This document shows positions 63,401-64,000 of a stretch of 64,000 bases of DNA, piece by piece. The stretch is taken from positions 62,001 through 126,000 of the forward strand of contig CAKUAI010000004.1 of NCBI GenBank assembly GCA_934636245.1, in the 5' to 3' direction. Position numbers and translations under genes: made by a program. This stretch comes from an uncultured Coriobacteriales bacterium (GTDB lineage: Bacteria; Actinomycetota; Coriobacteriia; Coriobacteriales; UMGS124). Under the pieces are notes generated by a model that saw nothing but the letters and a program-made list of their open reading frames with translations, ran no database searches and was not told the origin of the DNA. Every line of letters begins with the position of its first letter. The stretch's first letter is position 1.

Positions 63401-64000
63401 ATGACAAAGCCTGTCGTTGCAGTGGTGGGCAGGCCCAATGTGGGCAAGTCCACGTTCGTCAACCGTGTTTCCCAGCGTCCCGAGGCCATCGTGCACGAGA
63501 CCGAGGGCGTCACCCGTGACAGGACGTTCCATGATTCGGACTGGAACGGCACCGAGTTCTCGCTGTGCGATACCGGCGGTATCGAGGTCGGCGATTCCGA
63601 GGATGCGTTCCAGAGCAAGATTCGCGACCAGGCGGTGCTCGCCATCAACGAGGCCGACGCCATCATCTTCCTCGTCGACGGCAAGACCGGCGTCACCGAG
63701 GAGGACGAGGCTGTCTCCCGCATCCTGAAGCGCACCGACAAGCCGGTCTTCCTGGCCGTCAACAAGTGCGACTCCGTCCTGCAGGACGCCAACGCCTACG
63801 AGTTCTACAGCCTGGGCCTGGGCGACCCGTACCCCATCAGCGCCCAGCACGGCAACGGCGTGGGCGACATCCTCGACGACGTCGTGGCCTCGCTGCCCGA
63901 GGCCACCGAGGAGGAGGTCCCCGAGGACCTCATTCGCGTCGCCATCGTCGGTCGCCCCAACGCCGGTAAGTCCTCGCTGCTCAACCGCCTCTGCGGCGAG
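63401..64000 (+). CDS. der: GTPase Der/EngA (3' end missing)
   Basis: Tandem-GTPase ribosome assembly factor for the 50S subunit. The first 200 residues are present: the first G domain with GRPNVGKST, DTGG and NKCD, and the beginning of the second with GRPNAGKSS. The frame is open to the right edge. An almost perfect AAGGAGGT site stands just ahead of ATG 63401. Confidence 0.96.
   Translation, partial: MTKPVVAVVGRPNVGKSTFVNRVSQRPEAIVHETEGVTRDRTFHDSDWNGTEFSLCDTGGIEVGDSEDAFQSKIRDQAVLAINEADAIIFLVDGKTGVTEEDEAVSRILKRTDKPVFLAVNKCDSVLQDANAYEFYSLGLGDPYPISAQHGNGVGDILDDVVASLPEATEEEVPEDLIRVAIVGRPNAGKSSLLNRLCGE

Overview
The window is high-GC, gene-dense DNA, almost entirely transcribed left to right. 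It most resembles a member of the Coriobacteriia (Collinsella/Olsenella type). That placement is an inference from three things: high GC, Gram-positive features such as PyrR-type pyr attenuation, PyrK, ComEA/ComEC and sortase-assembled pili, and the surface-protein families present (SLH, BspA-like repeats, CnaB pilins). No 16S gene is present to confirm it.

Region by region. 1-6 kb: information-processing genes (3' end of an nrnA-like gene, truB, ribF, dnaG, rpoD), then tRNA-Asn(GTT) and tRNA-Arg(CCG), each followed by a terminator. 6.5-10.35 kb: a four-gene surface-glycan module with an ABC-2 permease, its ATPase and two family 2 glycosyltransferases. 10.35-20.2 kb: a near-complete pyrimidine operon (pyrR-pyrB-pyrC-carA-carB-pyrK-pyrD-pyrF) preceded by a promoter, a PyrR-loop-like hairpin and an intrinsic terminator. 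gmk, rpoZ and thiI follow closely. 22.5-26.4 kb: comEA-comEC, preceded by an array of CRP-like half-sites. 26.4-38.1 kb: holA, rpsB-tsf, pyrH-frr, then the envelope and isoprenoid run uppS-cdsA-dxr-rseP-ispG-proS.

38.2-53.7 kb is the accessory surface region. It has a minus-strand PcsB-like NlpC/P60 protein with a Tat-like leader, a secreted SLH/BspA-repeat protein, and a pilus locus. The pilus locus reads: 101-aa coiled-coil protein, signal peptidase I, 2144-aa LPSTG tip adhesin, LPSTG major pilin, class C-type sortase, minor CnaB pilin with an LIQTG sorting signal, second sortase. A tRNA with anticodon CAT and a terminator end it. 54-64 kb returns to housekeeping: an ABC-F ATPase, a small membrane protein, a site-2 protease, scpA-scpB, an RsuA/RluB-type pseudouridine synthase, cmk, plsC, ispH, a PDZ/radical-SAM DUF512 protein and the 5' part of der.

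How the parts connect: the pyr operon makes UMP with feedback through PyrR. uppS/cdsA/dxr/ispG/ispH/plsC supply isoprenoid carrier lipid and phospholipid to the envelope on which the glycan exporter and pilus system act. The pilus locus encodes its own signal peptidase, subunits and two sortases. The least ordinary signals are the G9 tract and doubtful start codon of the pilus signal peptidase, an apparently inactivated CHAP-like domain in the giant adhesin, a low-GC mosaic in the major pilin, an inserted domain in RseP, the CRP-like array before comEA, and a recurrent extended -10 promoter motif.
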